Positions 11,660-25,706 are shown, counted from the first letter of the stretch. The stretch is DNA of 64,000 nt from Symsagittifera roscoffensis (GCF_963678635.1 NW_026971106.1:1-64000), one strand, 5' to 3'. The notes: generated by a model not told the origin, from the sequence alone. Numbers and translations are program-made.

Positions 11660-12753
11660 TGCAAAAATGCAATAATGTCTGCTCCAATATATCATGAACA
11701 ATTTCATTTTGAAGTTATGATACTTGAGTGGCCCGATTTGACTCGACTCGATTCCACTGTTTAAGCCAGTTTTGATCTCAAAACAACATACAAAAATCGA
11801 CCAAGTTTGGTGTTTGTTCAGCTAACACGAATTTCGATCAAAATCAAAAATCCATAACTCCTGAACTACTCAAATAAAATAGACAATTTTTTCTGCATCA
11901 GAACAGACGGATCAGCGGTTTTTAAGAAGTTTGATAAAATTATCCGGTTAATAAATAATTTTTGGTTAATTTTTGAAAAATTTGAAAAAACGATTTTTTT
12001 TTTCAGTTATGGCGTTCAAAAAGTGCCTTTTTTGTTGGACCAGCAAAAAATTTGTTCTGAGGCCAAAAGTAAGGCTCATTGGGGTCTATAGTATAGCAAA
12101 TAGCTTATAATAAAAAAATATAAAAGAACAATGACTTTTTTGAAAAAATAGAAAAAAACGTGAAAAAATCAGTTTTTTAGGGGAAAATTCTCAAAAAATT
12201 AAAAACCAAGTTTTCTCTCTCATCACTCCTATAAACTAATTCGGCCACGGCAATAATTTTTTGTCATCAGTAAAAATGTCGAGAAACGACTGGAACATTG
12301 ACTTTTTTGAAATTTGACAAAAAAATTTTCGAAAAAATGTCAAAAATCTCAAAATTTTCTTTCTCACAAAATTCATTTCATAACGCCATTCAGACACCCA
12401 AACAGTGTTCATTCATTCGCTTCACCACAGTTTACCTCAATTTATTGCACAAAACAAAGTCAACGAGTCGTTTTTAGCAAAAAACGTGATTTTTCCCATT
12501 TTTGCCCCCCATTTCCCCCTGGAAGTCAACACATAACATTTTTTCGGGAAAAAGAAAAAGAATCGTATCCTTAGAATTTCGGGTTAGGGCCGCATGCAAA
12601 AAATAAAAAAAATCTGACGGACAGTTTTCGAGAAAGTAGATTATTTTTTCAAGTCCGTAATACTATGTATCTGGGGTGAGGTTCAGAGACCGGACGGGGC
12701 CCCTTCCCCTGTCCTCCTTGCTCTGAGACGCCGGAAAGCGGACGGCCACCTAG
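11660..12753 (+). repeat. array unit 0, left-truncated class I unit
   Basis: Begins within an AT-rich body resembling units 11 and 12 (matching from the CTCCAATATATCAT block). It lacks head, H1 and H2. The tail hairpin at 12692-12714 has stem GGAC-GGGG/CCCC-T-GTCC and loop CCCCTT. It marks the left edge of the array. Confidence 0.8.
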
Positions 12754-14384
12754 AGGTTACTGTGGCCCCGCTATATCAGTGAATTTCGAAGGAGTAGGTT
12801 CCGCGGGGGGCGGAGCAGGGGAACGTTTAACGCACTCGCAAAAGGAGCACCCTTCGGGTGCTCTTTTTTGCTCGAAAGTTTTCTGAAACGGTATCTGATG
12901 AACTTTGTAAGGTGTCACAAACGCAACAACACAAAACATTCTGTATGTGATTAGAAAAGGTCAAAAAAGATTTCTCATACTTTCAATGACTGAATCTACA
13001 CCTGATCAGTCTCTAGAGAACTCTAAACCAAAGTAACTTATGTTTTTCAGTGATTCATGAAGAGGACCGTTCCAACGAAAACAAGTTTTCGGAAACAGTC
13101 CTCATATTTTTTTTCGAGCCCATTGTCAAGTACGTGGACTTTCAATTGTGACCTATAGCTGAATTGGACTTGGAATTTGTCCCAAAAAGGTTAAGTTTGT
13201 CTCAAATTGATTAGAAGCAAAAGAAAAAAATTATATTTTTTTTATTTGGAAAAAAAAAGTTGAGTCAGAAACGTGAAAAACCCCTTTTTTCAAGATTCAT
13301 AAAAAGTAACTCCAATTGGCTTAAATCACTAGGCTACAAAATATGAACCTGTTCAGAATGGTTTTCATGACCAAAGCCGTAAAATTTCGATATTTAGAGA
13401 AAAGGCAAAAAAAAACATCTTTTTGGTTAACTCAAAAAGGTAGATAAATCGGGTAAAGTCGTCTTCAAACCTATAGGATCGAAAAGTGATCTATATAGGG
13501 TATATATGTAGTGTCCTTGTTAGGTAGCATGCAAAAAAATAGAACAGTTTTGTTGGCCACTTCCGATATTAATACTTTTTTTTCGAAATTTGGCCATTTT
13601 TATTTGTAGTAAAATAGTAGTAAAATAGCCGAGAAAAAAAACTGTAAAAACCAAAATTTTTATCCAATTTTGACGTTTAAATACTCTATACCTACTAAAA
13701 TGGCTATGGCAAGCTCAAATATGCCATCAAAACTCATTTTTTCTCACTTTTTAAAATTTTTGTTTTTTTGATAAACAATGTTGAGTCAGAAACGTGAAAA
13801 ATCAATTTTTTTCAAAAAGTCAAAATAAAGTGTTCCAATCAATTTGTTTCACTAAAACACACTTTATGAACCTGTTCAGAATGGGTTTTTGGGTTAAAGC
13901 CGAAAATTCACCCATTTTGAGAAAAGTGGAAAAAACATCTTTTTAGTTACAAAAAAACCATCATTTTTGTTGCAGTTTTTGAAAAAACTCAAATTTTTGA
14001 GAGAAAAATTTTTTCTCAAACCTTTATATTTAGGTTTCCCAAACAGTCTACTTTCATCCATTCCTTATCAATATACCCCATTTTTTGAACCAAAACAGAG
14101 TTACTAGGTGATTTTTATCAAAAATCGTGTTTTTTACCATTTTTGCCCCCCATTTCCCTCTATAAGTCAACACATAACAAAATTTTGGCAAAACGGGGCA
14201 AAAGTGTATCCTTAGAATTTCAATACGGGGCTGCATGCAAAAAATTAGGGAATTCTGACCTCCAGTTTTCGAGAACACGACTTATTCTGCATGAAAAGGG
14301 TAAAAGGTAAATGTTCCTTCGAACCGACGGGGCCCCTTCCCCTGTCTCTGCTGAACGCCAAAGCCGGACGCGGCGGCCACCTAG
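12754..14384 (+). repeat. array unit 1 (class I, head a on b-type body)
   Basis: Head starts AGGTTACTG then TGGCCCCGCTATATCA. H1 at 12845-12863, GAGCACCC arms with loop TTC. H2 at 13064-13101 has two mismatches in its left arm (GGACCGTTCC). After H1 the sequence matches head-b units (CTGATGAACTTTG block), so this unit is a mosaic. Tail hairpin at 14326-14346, GAC-GGGG type. Confidence 0.88.
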
Positions 14385-16022
14385 ATAGGTCAGTGACCTG
14401 CGGTGCATGGGTGTTATGGACTTGATTCGTCAGCATTGGCCTGGGGGCCATTAGCTTCAAGACATGTGGCACTCGCAGAAAAAGAGCACCCGAAGGGTGC
14501 TCTTTTTCTGCTCGAATGTCTTGTGAAACGGTATCTGATGAACTTTGTAGGGTGTCACAAAAGCAACATGACAAAACGTTCTGTATCTGATCAGTAATGG
14601 TCAAAAAAGATTTATGACACTTTCAATGACTGAAGCTACACCTGATCAGTCTCTAGAGAACTCTAAAACAAAGTAACTTATATTTTTCAGTGACTCATGA
14701 AGAGGACTGTTTCAACGAAAACAAGTTTTCGGAAACAGTCCTAATATTTTTCTTGGAGCTCATTTTCAAGTAGGTGGACTTTCAATAGTGACTAATAGTT
14801 GAATTAGACTTGGAATTTGTCCCAAAAAGTTAAGTTTGTCTCAAATTGATTAGAAGCAATAGACAAAAAAAAACATTTTTTTTATTTGATAAATATACTT
14901 GAGTCAGAAAAGTGAAAAATCCATTTTTTTCAAAAAGTCATAAGAAGTAATTCAATTTGCATTAAATCACTAACCTATATTATATAAACCTGTTCAGATT
15001 GGTTTTCATGAACAAAGCCGTAAAATTTCCATATTTAGAGAAAAGGCAAAAAAACACCTTTTTGATTAACTGAAAAAGGTAGATAAATCGGGTAAAGTCG
15101 TCTTCAAACCTATAGGACCGAAAAATGATCTAATTGAGATATATATTTAGTGTCCCTTGTAAGATCACATGCAAAAAAGTGAAACAATTGGGGTGGCCAC
15201 TTCAGAAAACAAGACTTTTTTTCGGACTTTGGCCATTTTTATTTGAAGTAAAGTAGTAGTAAGTTACCAGAGAAAAAAAAGTTGTAAAAACCAAAATTTT
15301 TATCCAATTTTGACAATTAAATACTCTATACCTACTAAAATGACTATGGCAAGCTCAAATATGCCATCAAAACTCATTTTTTCTCACTTTTTAAAATTTT
15401 TGTTTTTTTGATATAAAATGTTGAGTCAGAAACGTGAAAAATCAATTTTTTTCAAAAAGTCAAGGGAAGTTGTTCCAATCAATTTGTTTCACTAAAACAC
15501 ACTTTCTCAGCCTGTTCAGAATGGTCTTCATGTTTAAAGCTGAAACTTTACACATTTTGAGAAAAGTGGAAAAAATAACTTTTTAGTTACAAAAAAACCA
15601 TCATTTTTGTTGCAGTTTTTGAAAAAACTCAAATTTTTAAGAGAAACAAATTTTCCCAAACCTACATAATTGGGCTCCCAAAACAGTTTACTTTCATCCA
15701 TTCTTCATCAATTTACCCCAATTTGTTAACCAAAATAGAGTTACTGAGCCATTTTTACCAAAAAACGTGGTTTTTCCCTGTTTTTCCCCATTTTTCCCAC
15801 TATAAGTCAACGCATAACAAAATTTTGGGAAAACGGAGCAAAAGTGTATCCTTAGAATTGCATTTTAGGCCCGCATGCCAATTTTTATCGAATTCTATCC
15901 CGACAATTTTGAGATCAGCACTTTTTCCGAGCAAATAGTCATACCGTTATAATTCTTTGGCCGTTCGGGGCCCCTACCCCAAACTCACTAAACAAAGACG
16001 CCGAAGGCGGACGGCCACCTAG
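14385..16022 (+). repeat. array unit 2 (class I, head b)
   Basis: Head starts AT then AGGTCA-G-TGACCT, a perfect hairpin. CTGCGGTGC (14398) pairs with GCAC-T-CGCAG (14469-14478), closing the head. H1 at 14484-14502, loop GAA. H2 at 14704-14741, full 10-bp outer stem. Tail GGGG-CCCCTA-CCCC. Confidence 0.88.
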
Positions 16023-17646
16023 GGGGCAGGGTTGTGTGGTATATTCTCTACTTTAGTTATTTGCATCGCGTGGGGAAGAATACGAACAGCGCTCAACGCA
16101 CTCGCAGAAAGAGCACCCTGCGGGTGCTCTTTTTGCTCGAGAACTGTAAGTCGATTTAAATCTTACATATTTCGTCCGAAATTTAACTTTTTTTCTAGTT
16201 GTTCTCAGTTAAACTCCCATGATACCTCAAATTGTATTCCTGGAAGGGCATTTTTATAAGTCACTCTGTGGCTCGATCAATTAACTACCAAATACGTTTT
16301 GATTTACGAAATGGACTGTTTCAACGAAAACAAGTTTTCGGAAACAGTCCAAATTTTAAATTATGATCCCAAATACAAACAAAGAGAAATCTAATGCGTT
16401 GGTTAAACTTACAGAGCCCAGCCCATGTCTTTGTGTTTATTGACGCTTCAAACACATAACAACTATGTTAAAAACATTATTATTAAAATAAAAACAAAAC
16501 AAATAATCGAGAAAGAAATTTAAGTTTATCAAAAAAATATGCAAAAAAAATCACTTATTTCTTTTTTTAAGTATCACAAAAACCTCAGTTTGAAAAAGAT
16601 GATACCTGAGAGGCCCGTTTTGACGCGTTACTACAGTTTAGGCACGTTTTGACTTCGCAACTCACAATGATCGATTAACTTTTACGTTTGTTTTACAAAC
16701 ACGCTTTTTTATACCACAATCAAAATTTCATTACTTCTAAACCTCTTGAACAAATTGATGAAAATTTTTGCATCAAAACTAACTTGTCAAGGGTTTTTGA
16801 GGTATATTAAAATTGTCTCCAGTTAAATAATGATTTTTTGGCTAATTTTTGAAAAAAAATTAAAAAATTTGACAAAAAAAAATTTTTTTTTTCAGATTTG
16901 GCGATCAAAAAGTGCCTTCTATGATGGACCAGCAAAAAATTTGTTTTCAGGTCATAAGTTTGGCTCATTAGGGTATACAAACTGGCAAAATGTTTATAAT
17001 AAAAAAGTTTAGAAGAACAAAGATTTTTTGAAAAAAAAAGAAAAAAACGTAAAAAAATCAGTTTTTGGCGGGAAAATTCTCAAAAAATCAAAAATCAAGT
17101 TTTCTCTCTCTTTACTCCAATAAATTAATTCGGCCACGACAATCATTTTTTGTGATCAGTAAAAATGTCGAAAAACGACCGGAACATTGACTTTTTTGAA
17201 ATTTGACAAAAAACTTCAAAAAAACCGCAAAAAAACATCAAAAATCTCGAAAAAATTGCTGAAAAAATTTTGGCAAACAATACACCATTCGATTCCCTTA
17301 ACTGTGCTTGTGTCCAAAAAAAACATCACTTTTTCGCATTTTCTCAACCAAAATTGAGTTATTGGGGCATTTTTGAAAAAAATCGTGATTTCGACCAAAA
17401 AAAACGCCCCTTTTTCCCCAAAAAGTGCAACTCATAACATTATTTCGGAAAAACGCCTTCCCAAGTTATATCTTAGAATTTTGTCCTCTACCTACATGCA
17501 AAGTTTGAAGAAATTCTATACTGCCGTTTTCGAGAACTTGAATAATTTTTTTATTTTCCTAATTAGGTATTTTTTCTAGTTGACCGGCAAGGAAACCCTA
17601 CCCTTGCCTAAAGGATTCACAAAGCCGGACCGCGACGACCACCTAG
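16023..17646 (+). repeat. array unit 3 (class I, head c)
   Basis: Head starts GGGGCAGGGTTGTG; TGCGT pairs with ACGCA before H1. H1 at 16111-16129, loop TGC, then T5. H2 at 16313-16350. Tail stem GGCAAGG/CCTTGCC. Almost identical in length and sequence to units 4, 7 and 14. Confidence 0.88.
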
Positions 17647-19270
17647 GGGGCAGGGTTGTGTGGTCTATTCTCGACTCTAGTTACTTGCATTGCGTGGGGA
17701 AGAATACGAACAGCGCTCAACGCACTCGCAGAAAGAGCACCCTGCGGGTGCTCTTTTTGCTCGAGAACTGTAAGTCGATTTAAATCTTACATATTTCGTC
17801 CGAAATTTAACTTTTTTTCTAGTTGTTCTCAGTTAAACTCCCATGATACCTCAAATTGTATTCCTGGAAGGGCATTTTTATAAGTCACTCTGTGGCTCGA
17901 TCAATTAACTACCAAATACGTTTTGATTTACGAAATGGACTGTTTCAACGAAAACAAGTTTTCGGAAACAGTCCAAATTTTAAATTATGATCCCAAATAC
18001 AAACAAAGAGAAATCTAATGCGTTGGTTAAACTTACAGAGCCCAGCCCATGTCTTTGTGTTTATTGACTGTTCAAACACATAACAACTATGTTAAAAACA
18101 ATATTATTAAAATAAAAACAAAACAAATAATCGAGAAAGAAATTTAAGTTTATCAAAAAAATATGCAAAAAAAATCACTTATTTCTTTTTTTAAGTATCA
18201 CAAAAACCTCAGTTTGAAAAAGATGATACCTGAGAGTCCCGTTTTGACGCGTTACTACAGTTTAGGCACCTTTTGACTTCGCAACTCACAATGATCGATT
18301 AACTTTTACGTTTGTTTTACAAACACGCTTTTTTTTACCACAATCAAAATTTCATTACTTCTAAACCTCTTGAACAAATTGATGAAAATTTTTGCATCAA
18401 AACTAACTTGTCAAGGGTTTTTGAGGTATATAAAAATTGTCTCCAGTTAAATAATGATTTTTTGGCTAATTTTTGAAAAAAAATTAAAAAATTTGACAAA
18501 AAAAATTTTTTTTTTTCAGATTTGGCGATCAAAAAGTGCCTTCTATGATAGACCAGCAAAAAATTTGTTTTTAGGTCATAAGTTTGGCTCACTAGGGTAT
18601 ACAAACTGGCAAAATGTTTATAATAAAAAAGTTTAGAAGAACAGTGATTTTTTGAAAAAAAAAGAAAAAAACGTAAAAAAATCAGTTTTTGGCGGGAAAA
18701 TTCTCAAAAAATCAAAAATCAAGTTTTCTCTCTCTTTACTCCAATAAATTAATTCGGCCACGACAATCATTTTTTGTGATCAGTAAAAATGTCGAAAAAC
18801 GACCGGAACATTGACTTTTTTGAAATTTGACAAAAAACTTCAAAAAAACCGCAAAAAAACATCAAAAATCTCGAAAAAATTGCTGAAAAAATTTTGGCAA
18901 ACAATACACCATTCGATTCCCTTAACTGTGCTTGTGTCCAAAAAAAACATCACTTTTTCGCATTTTCTCAACCAAAATTGATTTATTGGGGCATTTTTGA
19001 AAAAAATCGTGATTTTGACCAAAAAAAACGCCCCTTTTTCCCCAAAAAGTGCAACTCATAACATTATTTCGGAAAAACGCCTTCCCAAGTTATATCTTAG
19101 AATTTTGTCCTCTACCTACATGCAAAGTTTGAAGAAATTCTATACTGCCGTTTTCGAGAACTTGAATAATTTTTTTATTTTCCTAATTAGGTATTTTTTC
19201 TAGTTGACCGGCAAGGAAACCCTACCCTTGCCTAAAGGATTCACAAAGCCGGACCGCGACGACCACCTAG
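17647..19270 (+). repeat. array unit 4 (class I, head c)
   Basis: Near-identical neighbour of unit 3, the same 1,624-bp length. H1 at 17735-17753 (loop TGC), H2 at 17937-17974, tail GGCAAGG/CCTTGCC. The next head is of type a, so identical tails can precede different heads. Confidence 0.88.
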
Positions 19271-20871
19271 TTGTCACTGTGGCCCCGCTATATCAGTGGC
19301 TTTTGACAAGTAGGTTCCGCACGGGGGGGGGGGTGGAGCAGGGGAACGCTAAACGCACTCGCAAAAAGGAGCACCCTCCGGGTGCTCTTTTTTTGCTCGA
19401 AAGTCTTGAGAAACGATTTGGAACTGTGAGTATTGGAAGCAGTTAAACATAAAACTTTCTGCATCTTTGTTCTCATAGTCACAAGTGGTTTTTGACAGCT
19501 TCTACAAAACAAGTTTGACATGATCTATCTCTAAATTAGCCTAAATAAAGAGATTTTAGTTTTTTCAATGATTCTTGAAGAGGACTGTCTCAACGAAAAC
19601 AAGTTTTCGGAAACAGTCCTGGTGACTTAGTTTTGATCTCATTTTTGGGTCTATTGACTTCCATTTAGGATTAGCAGGCTAACGGAACCTATATTATGTC
19701 CTAAAAAGATTGGGTTTGCTTCAAAAAAATCAAAAGCAAGAGAAAAAAAAACATTTGAAAAATTTTAAAAATTTCAAAAAATTAAAAAATGGGAAAAATT
19801 GTTCCAAAAAACTTGATTTTTTGTTTTGTCATAAAATAACAAGGAATTGACGTAAAATGAACTTTCAATAGTCCATTTTGACTAATTTTCACGATTCAAG
19901 CACATTTTAACTTAATAACAACCTTGAAAAACTCACTGGAAAGGTTGTTTTTCGGCAAACGCCCTTTTTGACCACACCTATGAAATCCATAACTTTTTAT
20001 CTAAAAAATATAGAGACTTCGGGTTTTTTGTATTGTATTAGGCATCCTCGAGTCTACCTGTCGCGTGCTAAAACGAACAATTTTTTTTTTTAATTTATCC
20101 CGCAATTTCGAAATAGGGCGGTTTTTGGCAATTTTTGGTCCTTTTTAGTCAAAAAAGTCAAATTTACAGACATCTGTCAAAAAAACTGTTATCACATGAT
20201 AAAAGCAGCTGGCCATTGCAAATCAAATAATGTCCTGAGTGAGACAAAAATCGCCCTCTAATTGTCCGTGGGGGGAGGAAATTGAAAATTTTTATTTTTG
20301 GCGGGAAAATTTGAAATTTTTCAAAAAAACATTTACTCTGCAGACAACAGCCTTAGACTAATGTTGGCATGACACGCAATTTTTGCCTTCATAACAAGGG
20401 TTGATTTCTGCCGGGAACATTGATTTTTCAAAAAAAATACCAAAATTTTTGTTGCATTTTTTCAAAAAAATCAAATTTTTGACAAAAATCAAAATTCCAA
20501 ATCCTACATATTTAAGCTCCTCAAACAGTCTACTTTTGTCCATTTCCCATCAATATACCCCATTTTCTCAAGCAAAGTTGAGTTATTGATTCATTTTCAA
20601 GGAAAAACGTGATTTTTTAAGTTTTTCACACCCAAAAGCGTCTGACACACCCCGAAGGACCACTTTTTTTTCCCAACAGCCCCCATTTTTGTCAGTTTTG
20701 TACCAATAGGGGGTTGCATGCCAAAAATTAGCCAATTCTTACCTGCCATTTTCTAGATCTCGTATAATTCTGAGATTTTTAACAATAGGTTAACGTAAAG
20801 ATTTACGAAACGGCCAGGGACCCTACCCTCGGCCTAAATGAATAGAGAAGCCCACGCGGACGCCCACCTAG
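19271..20871 (+). repeat. array unit 5 (class I, head a)
   Basis: Head starts TTGTCACTG then TGGCCCCGCTATATCA; GTCACTG can pair with the following CAGTGGC. A G-run (about 19323-19333) interrupts the head. H1 at 19369-19387, loop TCC. H2 at 19582-19619 with one left-arm mismatch (GGACTGTCTC). The body is distinct from b and c. Tail GGCC-A-GGG/CCC-TC-GGCC, loop ACCCTA. Confidence 0.87.
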
Positions 20872-22486
20872 GGGGCGGGGTTGTGTGGTCTACTACTGTT
20901 TCTTGGTGTTTGCATCGCGTGGGGGTGAATACGAACAGCGCTCAACGCACTCGCAGAAAGAGCACCCTGCGGGTGCTCTTTTTGCTCGAAAACTGTAAGT
21001 CGATTTAAATCTTTTAATTTACATATTTTGTCCTAATTTCAATTTTTTTTACTAGTTGATCTCAGTAAAACTTCCATGTTACCTCAAATTGTATTCCTGG
21101 CTGGGCATTTTTATAAGTCACTCTGTGGCTCGAACAGTTAACTACCAAATACATTTTGATTTACGAAATGGACTGTTTCAACGAAAACAAGTTTTCGGAA
21201 ACAGTCCAAATTTGTAATTATGATCCCAAACACAAACAAAATGAAAATTAAGGCGTTGGTTAAACTAACGCAGCCCAGCCCATGTCTTTTTGTTTATCGA
21301 CTGTTCAATTACATAACAACAATGTTGAAAACTAAGTTATTAAAATTAAAACAAAACAAATAATCGAGAAAGAAATGATAGTTTAACAAAAAAGTATGCA
21401 AAAACTTGATTAGATATTTTTTGCTTAATCATGAAAACCTCAGTTTCAACAAAATGATACTTGGGAAGCCAGTTTTGACGTTTTACTACAGTTTAGGCAC
21501 GTTTTGAGTTCGCCACCCACAATGATCGATTAATTTTGATGTTTGTTTTACAAACACGATTTTTTTACCACAACCAAATTTCATAACTTTTGAACCACTC
21601 GAGTAAAATAGATGAAACTTTTTGAATCAGAACTAACGTTTCAAGGGTTTTTGACGTATATAATAAATGTATCCAGTTATTTAATTATTTTTTGGCAAAT
21701 TTATGAAAAAACTTTAAAATTTTGAAAAATTATTTTTTTTCCAGATTTGGTGTTAAAAAAGTGCCTCCTATGACGGGCCAGCAAAAAATTTGTTTTGAGG
21801 CCATAAGTTTGTCTCATTAGATTATACAAACTAGCAAATTGTTCATAATGAAAAATATTAGAAGAACAGTGATTTTTTGAAAAAAACTGAAAAAAACTTG
21901 AAAAAATCAGTTTTTGGCGGGATATTTCTCGAAAAATCAAAAATAAAGTTTCGTCTCTCCCTACTCCAATAAACTAATTCGGCCACGACAATCATTTTTT
22001 GTGATCAGTAAAAATGTCGAGAAACGACCGGAACATTGACTTTTCTGAAATTTGACAAAAAATTTCGCAAAAAAACATCAAAAATCTCGAAAAATTTACA
22101 GTAAAAATTTTGCCAAAAAATACACCATTCGATTCCCTCAACTGTGCTAGTGTCCAAAAAAAACATCACTTTTTCGCATTTTCTCAACCAAAATTGAGTT
22201 ATTGGGGCATTTTTGAAAAAAATCGTGATTTTGACCAAAAAAAACGCCTCTTTTTCCCCAAAAAGTGCAACTCATAACGTTATTTCGGAAAAACGCCTTC
22301 CCAAGTTATATCTTAGAATTTTGTCCTCTACCTACATGCAAAGTTTGAAGAAATTCTATACTGCCGTTTTCGAGAACTTGAATAATTTTTTTATTTTCCT
22401 AATTAGGTATTTTTTCTAGTTGACCGGCAAGGAAACCCTACCCTTGCCTAAAGGATTCACAAAGCCGGACCGCGACGACCACCTAG
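20872..22486 (+). repeat. array unit 6 (class I, diverged head c)
   Basis: Head starts GGGGCGGGGTTGTG, one base from other c heads, and the body is more diverged than units 3, 4, 7 and 14. H1 at 20960-20978 (loop TGC), H2 at 21170-21207, tail GGCAAGG/CCTTGCC. Confidence 0.87.
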
Positions 22487-24109
22487 GGGGCAGGGTTGTG
22501 TGGTCTATTCTCGACTTTAGTTACTTGCATTGCGTGGGGAAGAAAACGAACAGCGCTCAACGCACTCGCAGAAAGAGCACCCTGCGGGTGCTCTTTTTGC
22601 TCGAGAATTGTAAGTCGATTTAAATCTTACATATTTCGTCCGAAATTTAACTTTTTTTCTAGTTGTTCTCAGTTAAACTCCCATGATACCTCAAATTGTA
22701 TTCCTGGAAGGGCATTTTTATAAGTCACTCTGTGGCTCGATCAATTAACTACCAAATACGTTTTGATTTACGAAATGGACTGTTTCAACGAAAACAAGTT
22801 TTCGGAAACAGTCCAAATTTTAAATTATGATCCCAAATACAAACAAAGAGAAATCTAATGCGTTGGTTAAACTTACAGAGCCCAGCCCATGTCTTTGTGT
22901 TTATTGACTGTTCAAACACATAACAACTATGTTAAAAACAATATTATTAAAATAAAAACAAAACAAATAATCGAGAAAGAAATTTAAGTTTATCAAAAAA
23001 ATATGCAAAAAAAAATCACTTATTTCTTTTTTTAAGTATCACAAAAACCTCAGTTTGAAAAAGATGATACCTGAGAGAACCGTTTTGACGCGTTACTACA
23101 GTTTAGGCACGTTTTGACTTCGCAACTCACAATGATCGATTAACTTTTACGTTTGTTTTACAAACACGCTTTTTTTTACCACAATCAAAATTTCATTACT
23201 TCTAAACCTCTTGAACAAATTGATGAAAATTTTTGCATCAAAACTAACTTGTCAAGGGTTTTTGAGGTATATAAAAATTGTCTCCAATTAAATAATGATT
23301 TTTTGGCTAATTTTTGAAAAAAAATTAAAAAATTTGACAAAAAAAAATTTTTTTTCAGATTTGGCGATCAAAAAGTGCCTTCTATGATGGACCAGCAAAA
23401 AATTTGTTTTTAGGTCATAAGTTTGGCTGACTAGGGTATACAAACTGGCAAAATGTTTATAATAAAAAAGTTTAGAAGAACAGTGATTTTTTGAAAAAAA
23501 AAGAAAAAAACGTAAAAAAATCAGTTTTTGGCGGGAAAATTCTCAAAAAATCAAAAATCAAGTTTTCTCTCTCTTTACTCCAATAAATTATTTCGGCCAC
23601 GACAATCATTTTTTGTGATCAGTAAAAATGTCGAAAAACGACCGGAACATTGACTTTTTTGAAATTTGACAAAAAACTTCAAAAAAACCGCAAAAAAACA
23701 TCAAAAATCTCGAAAAAATTGCTGAAAAAGTTTTGGCAAACAATACACCATTCGATTCCCTTAACTGTGCTTGTGTCCAAAAAAAACATCACTTTTTCGC
23801 ATTTTCTCAACCAAAATTGATTTATTGGGGCATTTTTGAAAAAAATCGTGATTTTGACCAAAAAAAACGCCCCTTTTTCCCCAAAAAGTGCAACTCATAA
23901 CATTATTTCGGAAAAACGCCTTCCCAAGTTATATCTTAGAATTTTGTCCTCTACCTACATGCAAAGTTTGAAGAAATTCTATACTGCCGTTTTCGAGAAC
24001 TTGAATAATTTTTTTTTTTTCCTATTTAGGTATTTTTTCTAGTTGACCGGCAAGGAAACCCTACCCTTGCCTAAAGGATTCACAAAGCCGGACCGCGACG
24101 ACCACCTAG
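22487..24109 (+). repeat. array unit 7 (class I, head c)
   Basis: Near copy of unit 3. H1 at 22575-22593 (loop TGC), H2 at 22777-22814, tail GGCAAGG/CCTTGCC. Followed by a type a head. Confidence 0.88.
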
Positions 24110-25706
24110 AGCTTTTTGTGGCCCCGCTATATCATTCATTTTTGACAAGTAGGTTCCGCGGGGGGCGGAGCAGGGGAACGCTAAACGCACTTGCAAAAAA
24201 GAGCACCCTCCGGGTGCTCTTTTTTTTGCTCGAAAGTCTTGTAAAACGGTTTGGAACTGTAAATATTGGAAGCAGTTACAGATAAAACTTTTTGCATCTT
24301 TGTGCTCATAGTCACAAGGGGTTATCGAGAGCTTCAAAAACTCAATCCTGACATGATCTATCTCTAAAATAGACTAAATTAAGTGATTTTACGTTTTTCA
24401 ATGATTCTTGAAGAGGACTGTCTCAACGAAAACAAGTTTTCGGAAACAGTCCTGGTAACTTAGTTTTGATCTCATTTTTGAGTCTATTGCCTTCAAATTG
24501 TGATTAGTAGGCTGACGGAACCTATATTATGTCCTAAAAACATTGAGTTTGTGTCAAAAAGATGAAAGGCAAGAGAAAAAAAAACATTAAAAAAAGTATT
24601 AAAATTTTCAAAAAATTAAAAAAATTGAAACTTTTTTTCCAAAACACTCGGTTTTTTGTTTTGTCATAAAATAAGAACAAATTGAGGTATAATGGACTTT
24701 AAATAGTCCATTTCGACTAGTTTTTACGATTCAAGCACATTTTAACTTAATAATAACATTCAAAAAACCACTGGAAATGGTGTTTTTCAGCAAACGCCCT
24801 TTTTGACCACACCTACGAAATTCATAACTTTTTATCTAACAAATATAGAGACCTCGGGTTTTTTGCATTGTAAAAAACATCCTACGGCTCACCTGTCGCA
24901 CGCAAAAACCAACAAATTTTCTTTTTAATTTTTCCCGCAATTTTGAATTAGGGCGTTTTTTGGCTATTTTTGGTCCTTTTGGGCAATAAAAAGTCAAATT
25001 TAGAGACATCTGTCAAAAAAACTGTTATCACATGATAGAGTCAGCTTGCCATGGCTTACCAAATAGTGTCCTGAGTGAGACCAAAATTGCCCTCTAATTG
25101 TCCGTGGGGGGAGGAAATTGAAAATTTTCATTTTTGGCGGGAAAATTTGAAATTTTTCAAAAAAATATTTACTCTGCAGACAACGGCTTTAAACTAATGT
25201 TGGCATGGCACGCATTTTTTGCCTTCATAACTGGGGTCGATTTCTGCCGGGAACCTTGATTTTTCAAAAAAATGACCAAAATTTTTGTTGCATTTTTTCA
25301 AAAAAATCAAATTTTTGACAAAAATAAAAATTCCAAATACTACATAATTAGACTCCCCAAACTGTCTACTTTCATCCATTCCCTATCAATATACCCCATT
25401 TTCTTAACCAAAACCGAGTTATGGGGCCAAAAAGTCAAAAAACGTGAAAAAACGACATTTCACGCCCATTTTCGCCCCAAAAGTACCACACATAATATTT
25501 TTTCGGAAAAACGTCACAAGAGTTTTCGCCTTATCTCAAAAAGTTTCAGGGGGGTTGGCAAAATTTCAGAGAGATCTGACCTACAGTTTTCGAGAACTTG
25601 ACTTTTTCTGCAAGAAAAGAATAAAAGGTAAATGTTCCTTCGAACCGACGGGGCCCCCTTCCCCTGTCTCTACTGAACGCCGAAGCCGGACGCGGCGGCC
25701 ACCTAG
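24110..25706 (+). repeat. array unit 8 (class I, head a)
   Basis: Head starts AGCTTTTTG then TGGCCCCGCTATATCA. H1 at 24201-24219, loop TCC. H2 at 24415-24452 with the same left-arm mismatch as unit 5. The body matches unit 5 up to about 25,400, then carries a different tail segment ending in a GAC-GGGG type hairpin. Confidence 0.87.

Noticed and set aside
12692..12753. HDV-like self-cleaving ribozyme at the tail hairpin
   Set aside because: The nested pseudoknot and catalytic C segment could not be traced; only a simple hairpin is supported.
12754..12763. Target-site duplications flanking the units, suggested by the 8-9-nt tags
   Set aside because: The tag is not repeated at the other end of the same unit, so it is not a duplication of the classical kind.
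12895..12925. Hammerhead ribozyme, suggested by CTGATGA after H1 in b-type sequence
   Set aside because: No correctly ordered GAAA box, cleavage triplet and three stems could be found around it, and the motif is missing from most units.
16023..16135. Pol III gene (tRNA- or SINE-like) in the head
   Set aside because: A T-run follows H1 in class I, but no convincing A and B boxes, and class II lacks the T-run.
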